Positions 5,920-8,881 of a stretch of 8,881 nucleotides of DNA are shown piece after piece. A model generated the notes under the pieces. That model searched no databases. It was not told the origin of the DNA and worked only from the letters and a program-made list of their open reading frames with translations. Positions within the stretch are counted from its first letter, which is position 1. Each line of letters starts with the position of its first letter. The DNA lies in NCBI GenBank assembly GCA_945876305.1, contig CAMCOB010000049.1, forward strand, positions 1 to 8,881, read 5' to 3'. The translations under genes were made by a program, and so were the position numbers. This DNA is from Bifidobacterium breve (GTDB taxonomy: Bacteria > Actinomycetota > Thermoleophilia > Miltoncostaeales > Miltoncostaeaceae).

Positions 5920-7023
5920 CTAGACAGGGACGACGGCGCCGAGTGCGGAGAGAAATGCATCGTTCTCCGCGGGCGCGCCGATGGTGACGCGAAGCGTGCC
6001 GGGGCACCCCAGTGCGGAGCCGTTACGCACGATGATCCCACGCCTGAGCAGATCCTCGTGCAGCGTGTCGGCATCCGTACCGTTGCCCGGCGGCTTCATG
6101 AGGATAAAGTTGCCGTGGCTCGGGGTAAAGGGCACGGCCAGTTTCGTGAGTGCATCTGCAACACGACAACGCTCCGCAATGGCCTCGTCAACCCGCTGCT
6201 GAATGGCCGCAGGGTGCTTGAGACTCTCAAGCGCGGCAACCTGGGCAAGCTCATTGGTGTTGAAGGGCTGGCGCACCGCGTCGAGGGCACGAACCCACGA
6301 CTGTGAGCCAATTCCGTACCCGATGCGAAGACCGCACAGGCCATACGCCTTGCTGAAGGTTCGCGTTACCAGCAGGTTGGGGCGGGTGCGTGCCAGCACC
6401 GAGACGCGCCCGCGATCGGGCTCGTCGACAAAGTCGTAGTAGGCCTCATCCACCAACACGGCAAGGTCGTCGGGAACCGCGTCGAGGAATGCCTCAATCT
6501 GGTCGGCCGACCGGTACACGCCGGTGGGATTGTTGGGATTGCAGATGATGGCGAGCCGCGTGCGCTCGTCCACGGCCGCGGCCATTGCTGGCAGGTCGTG
6601 GCCACCATCGGCGGCAAGCGGCACGGCAAGGGCATCGGCCCCAGCCGCTGCTGCCAGGTGCGGGTACATGGCAAATGACGGTTCGGCGTAGATGATTGTG
6701 GTGCCGGGCTCCAGCAAGGCCTCACCGGCGTGCACGATGAGCTCGCATGAGCCATTGCCCACGGCCACCTGATCCACGTCCACCGCGTGGCGATCGGCGA
6801 GAGCGGCCCGCAGATCGCGCGCAGCGCCATCTGGGTACCGGTTGAGGTGGGCCGACGCGTTGGCGATGACCGCCTCAACCTCTGGCAACGGCGGGAACGG
6901 GCTCTCATTCGACGCCAGTTTCACCACCGAATCGAGGCCGTACGCGGCCATGACCTCGGCCATCGTGAGCCCCGGCTCGTAGTGCGGAATACCCGCGATT
7001 CTGTTGGAGGTGCGAATCGGCAT
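5920..7023 (-). CDS. hisC: Histidinol-phosphate/aromatic aminotransferase (HisC-like, PLP-dependent)
   Basis: A 367-residue fold-type I class II aminotransferase of normal length. It shows KLASNESPFPP (35-45), NRYPDG (61-66), VGNGSCELI (88-96), CNPNNPTGVY (161-170), VDEAYYDF (191-198) and the PLP-binding Lys K225 in TFSKAYGLCGLRIGY. The substrate-carboxylate Arg lies in LRVTIG (344-349). HisC makes histidinol phosphate from imidazole acetol phosphate, but close relatives transaminate phenylpyruvate and hydroxyphenylpyruvate. Lying directly before aroF and tyrA, with no other his gene in view, it may mainly serve aromatic amino acids. The ATG at 7023 is chosen because MPIRTSNRIAGIPHYEPG is a normal family N-terminus. 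The frame stays open upstream to 7386, but that Ser/Arg-rich stretch is the antisense of scpA. Confidence 0.93.
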   Translation of the reverse strand: MPIRTSNRIAGIPHYEPGLTMAEVMAAYGLDSVVKLASNESPFPPLPEVEAVIANASAHLNRYPDGAARDLRAALADRHAVDVDQVAVGNGSCELIVHAGEALLEPGTTIIYAEPSFAMYPHLAAAAGADALAVPLAADGGHDLPAMAAAVDERTRLAIICNPNNPTGVYRSADQIEAFLDAVPDDLAVLVDEAYYDFVDEPDRGRVSVLARTRPNLLVTRTFSKAYGLCGLRIGYGIGSQSWVRALDAVRQPFNTNELAQVAALESLKHPAAIQQRVDEAIAERCRVADALTKLAVPFTPSHGNFILMKPPGNGTDADTLHEDLLRRGIIVRNGSALGCPGTLRVTIGAPAENDAFLSALGAVVPV

Positions 7024-7096
7024 CGGGCGGCATGATCGCACGGTTTCGGGGCATGGCGCGGGTGCCACGGCCGGGGGCACCGGTAACCTGCGCCAC
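7024..7096. promoter_or_regulatory. Divergent promoter region between hisC and scpA
   Basis: This 73 bp spacer must drive both outward operons. Toward scpA, TAACCT (7084-7089) fits the TANNNT -10 pattern and ends 7 nt before the GTG at 7097, so transcription could begin at the start codon and give a leaderless mRNA. No Shine-Dalgarno precedes that GTG. Toward hisC, TGC followed by GATCAT (7037-7032) resembles an extended -10, ending 8 nt before the ATG. No convincing -35 boxes are visible. A perfect 6 bp inverted repeat, GGTGCC (7061-7066) and GGCACC (7076-7081), lies between the two candidates and could be an operator, although such short repeats are common in GC-rich DNA. Confidence 0.4.
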
Positions 7097-7819
7097 GTGC
7101 CCGCACTCGATTCCAGCGCGGCCCTCACCCAGCAGGTCGAGATCGACCTCTTCCAGGGCCCGTTCGACCTGCTGCTCACCCTGCTGCTGCGGGATGAGGT
7201 CGACCTTCTTGAGCTTCCGCTGGCCGATCTGGTGGAGGAGTCAGTCACCACCGGCACCGACGAGCGGTGGGATCTTGACGCCGCCAGCCAGCTTGTACTG
7301 CTGCTGGCCGCGATGGCCGACCTCAAGGGCCGGCGCATGCTGGGCGAAGAGGTGGAGGACGAGCCCGACCCCGACGCCATCGCCATGCGCGAGGCGCTCT
7401 CCGCCCGCTTGGTGGCCTACGCCCCATTTCAGCGTGCCGCACACTGGCTTGCCGAGCGCCTGCGCGCCGCGCAGGGTCCCCGTTACCGACGGGTTCCACC
7501 CGGTACCGCCGCCCCCGTACCCGTACGTGACGACCCGGCGCGCCTTCGTGCCGCCATGGACAAGATGGTGGAGGCACCGCCCGTCCCGTCGCTCGACCAT
7601 ATGGGCGTGGCCCGACGCCCACTCCCCGAACTTCTTGGGCGGCTTCGTGAATCGATCGCCCGCCTGCGCGAGGTGTCGTTCGACTCCATGGTGGTCGACT
7701 GCGATCGTCTGGAGGAGGCCCTTACGCTGCTCGCTGCGCTTGAGCTCGTGCGCCGCGGCGAGGCCGAGCTGCGCCAGGACGTGCCATTTGGCGACATCCT
7801 CATCACGGGCGTGAGATGA
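7097..7819 (+). CDS. scpA: Segregation and condensation protein A (kleisin ScpA)
   Basis: ScpA is the kleisin that bridges the SMC dimer and binds ScpB in the bacterial condensin, which compacts and segregates chromosomes. From the GTG at 7097 it has 240 residues, near the usual length. The N-terminal SMC-neck-binding region carries the family hallmark QVEIDLFQGPFDLLL, then ELPLADLVEE and the helical segment ASQLVLLLAAMADLKGRRML. A central acidic and variable stretch (EEVEDEPDPD) leads to a C-terminal winged helix (DRLEEALTLLAALELVRRGEAEL) that normally contacts the SMC head. Upstream in-frame sequence to 7004 would overlap hisC and shows no conservation. The stop overlaps scpB by 4 nt (ATGA), typical of translational coupling. 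Confidence 0.94.
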   Translation: MPALDSSAALTQQVEIDLFQGPFDLLLTLLLRDEVDLLELPLADLVEESVTTGTDERWDLDAASQLVLLLAAMADLKGRRMLGEEVEDEPDPDAIAMREALSARLVAYAPFQRAAHWLAERLRAAQGPRYRRVPPGTAAPVPVRDDPARLRAAMDKMVEAPPVPSLDHMGVARRPLPELLGRLRESIARLREVSFDSMVVDCDRLEEALTLLAALELVRRGEAELRQDVPFGDILITGVR

Positions 7820-8400
7820 CCGAGCTCGCCCGCGCAATTGAGGCCCTGCTGTTTATCGCGCCCGAGCCACTCGATCAGCCAACTCTCATCGAGATCACCG
7901 ACGAGTCGCCCGCCGAGGTGAATCGCGCGCTCGACGAACTTCGTGAGCGCCACGCCGAGGGCACTGGGCTGGAGCTTGCCGAGGTGGCCGGGGGCTGGGC
8001 GCTTCGCACCCGTGCCGATCTGGCGCCCATCTGCGACCGTCTGCGTGCCCGGCCGCGCGAGGATCGCCTGTCGCCCGCCGCGCTCGAGACTCTGGCGGTC
8101 GTCGCATATCTGGAGCCCGTGACCCGTCGCGAAATCGGCCGCCTGCGCGGTGTGGATGTCGATTCCACCGTCACCAGCCTTCTTGACCGCGGATTGATTG
8201 AGGAGGGCGACCGCGCCCAGCCCAACGGGCCCGCGCGCTACCAGACCACCACGCACTTTCTTGAACGATTCGGGCTCGCGCGGCGCGGCGACCTGCCCAC
8301 GCTTGAGCGGTTTGAGCTCACCGGGCCCGAGGCGCAGGCAATACGTGCCCGCCTGCAGCAGGCCGAGCTCATCGCGGAGGCTGAGACCGGTGAGCCCTGA
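7816..8400 (+). CDS. scpB: Segregation and condensation protein B (ScpB)
   Basis: ScpB dimers bind the middle of ScpA and regulate the SMC complex. The 194-residue product has two winged-helix domains: residues 1-75 (ELARAIEALLFIAPEPLDQPTL, then LELAEVAGGWALRTR) and about 80-165 (LSPAALETLAVVAYLEPVTRREIGRLRGV, then LLDRGLIEE and the RYQTTTHFLERFGL motif). That last motif is diagnostic for the family. The ATG at 7816 overlaps the scpA stop (ATGA) and has only a weak ribosome-binding site, which fits coupling to scpA. The C-terminal tail after residue 165 is Glu/Gln/Ala-rich. Confidence 0.95.
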   Translation: MTELARAIEALLFIAPEPLDQPTLIEITDESPAEVNRALDELRERHAEGTGLELAEVAGGWALRTRADLAPICDRLRARPREDRLSPAALETLAVVAYLEPVTRREIGRLRGVDVDSTVTSLLDRGLIEEGDRAQPNGPARYQTTTHFLERFGLARRGDLPTLERFELTGPEAQAIRARLQQAELIAEAETGEP

Positions 8401-8881
8401 GGGCATGAGGGTGCACCGCGCCCTTGCCCAGGCCGGGGTGGCCAGCAGGCGTGCGGCCGAGTTGCTGGTGGCCGAAGGGCGTGTGACAGTAAATGGCGAG
8501 GTGGCCCACGTGGGCCAGGTGGTGCAGAGCACCGACCGCCTGACGGTGGACGGCAATCCCGTGAACCCCGAGCCCATCCACACCTACATGCTCAACAAGC
8601 CCATGGGAATGGTGTCAACGGCATACGACCCTGAAGGGCGGCCCACGGTGCTCGACCCCATGCCCAACGACGTGCGCCTGTACCCCGTCGGGCGGCTCGA
8701 CATCGACACCACGGGCCTGCTCCTCATCACCAACGACGGTGATCTGGCCCACCAGTTGATGCACCCCAGTTCGAAGGTGCCCAAGACCTACGAGGCCATG
8801 GTGGCCGGTCGGGTATCAGCGGCTGGCGTACGGCAACTGCGTGATGGCGTTGAACTTGAGGACGGCATGACCCAGCCGGCA
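8390..8881 (+). CDS. rluB: 23S rRNA pseudouridine synthase, RluB/RsuA family (3' end beyond window)
   Basis: The frame is open for 164 codons to the window end. An S4 RNA-binding domain covers about residues 6-52 (MRVHRALAQAGVASRRAAELL, then GRVTVNGEVA). The catalytic domain begins with YMLNKPMGMVST (66-77). The catalytic Asp is D104 in the GRLDIDTTGLLLITNDG motif, followed by PSSKVPKTYEAMV. The family isomerises uridine to pseudouridine in rRNA, and the gene commonly follows scpB in Gram-positive and actinobacterial genomes, where it is usually annotated rluB. GTG 8390 is preferred: it has GGAGG (8376-8380) 9 nt upstream inside scpB and overlaps the scpB stop by 11 nt. ATG 8405 is an in-frame alternative giving the usual MR-start but without a well-placed Shine-Dalgarno. 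Confidence 0.92.
   Translation, partial: MSPEGMRVHRALAQAGVASRRAAELLVAEGRVTVNGEVAHVGQVVQSTDRLTVDGNPVNPEPIHTYMLNKPMGMVSTAYDPEGRPTVLDPMPNDVRLYPVGRLDIDTTGLLLITNDGDLAHQLMHPSSKVPKTYEAMVAGRVSAAGVRQLRDGVELEDGMTQPA

Noticed and set aside
7024..7386. N-terminal extension of the hisC-like gene to 7386
   Set aside because: The extra 121 residues are Ser/Arg-rich antisense of scpA, while the family N-terminus begins at the ATG at 7023.
7483..8583. 366-codon minus-strand frame across scpA, scpB and rluB
   Set aside because: It is antisense to three genes with clear family motifs and shows no domain of its own.

Overview
This is a high-GC bacterial window with a dense layout, many GTG or TTG starts and 1-11 nt gene overlaps. 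Two points suggest Actinomycetota, perhaps a Thermoleophilia-like lineage: scpA-scpB-rluB lies beside a hisC-aroF-tyrA block, and MsrA has the longer N-terminus common in that phylum. This assignment is an inference from gene content and style; no rRNA or phylogenetic marker was tested.

Layout. Positions 1-7023 are coded on the minus strand and 7097-8881 on the plus strand, diverging from a 73 bp spacer. In transcription order the minus-strand block is: hisC-like aminotransferase (7023-5920); type I-beta DAHP synthase (5892-4846); prephenate dehydrogenase with a C-terminal ACT domain (4846-3734); peptide methionine sulfoxide reductase MsrA (3699-3043); a GNAT acetyltransferase (about 3035-2583); an unusual photolyase/cryptochrome-like flavoprotein (2586-1339); a decayed GNAT 3' end (1319-1212); and a secreted protein with Ig-like domains and RCC1-type repeats (1140 to beyond position 1). 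The plus-strand block is scpA, scpB and the start of an rluB-type pseudouridine synthase that runs off the window.

How the genes work together. hisC, aroF and tyrA form an aromatic amino acid module: carbon entry into the shikimate pathway, the tyrosine-branch dehydrogenase and a transaminase. MsrA, the GNAT and the photolyase-like protein follow closely and look like a macromolecule repair or photo-oxidative stress group. scpA and scpB encode the partners of the SMC condensin, and rluB modifies 23S rRNA; this triplet is a familiar housekeeping operon.

Most notable observation. The protein at 2586-1339 carries the photolyase FAD-binding domain first and the photolyase alpha/beta domain last, the reverse of the normal order. 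It also has four cysteines spaced much like the [4Fe-4S] ligands of the bacterial FeS-BCP photolyases. A degenerate copy of the 3' end of the neighbouring GNAT gene lies just downstream, so the photolyase gene is bracketed by two related GNAT tails. There is no gene-free stretch longer than 300 bases; the largest gap is 1141-1338, which holds the GNAT relic and a possible promoter.
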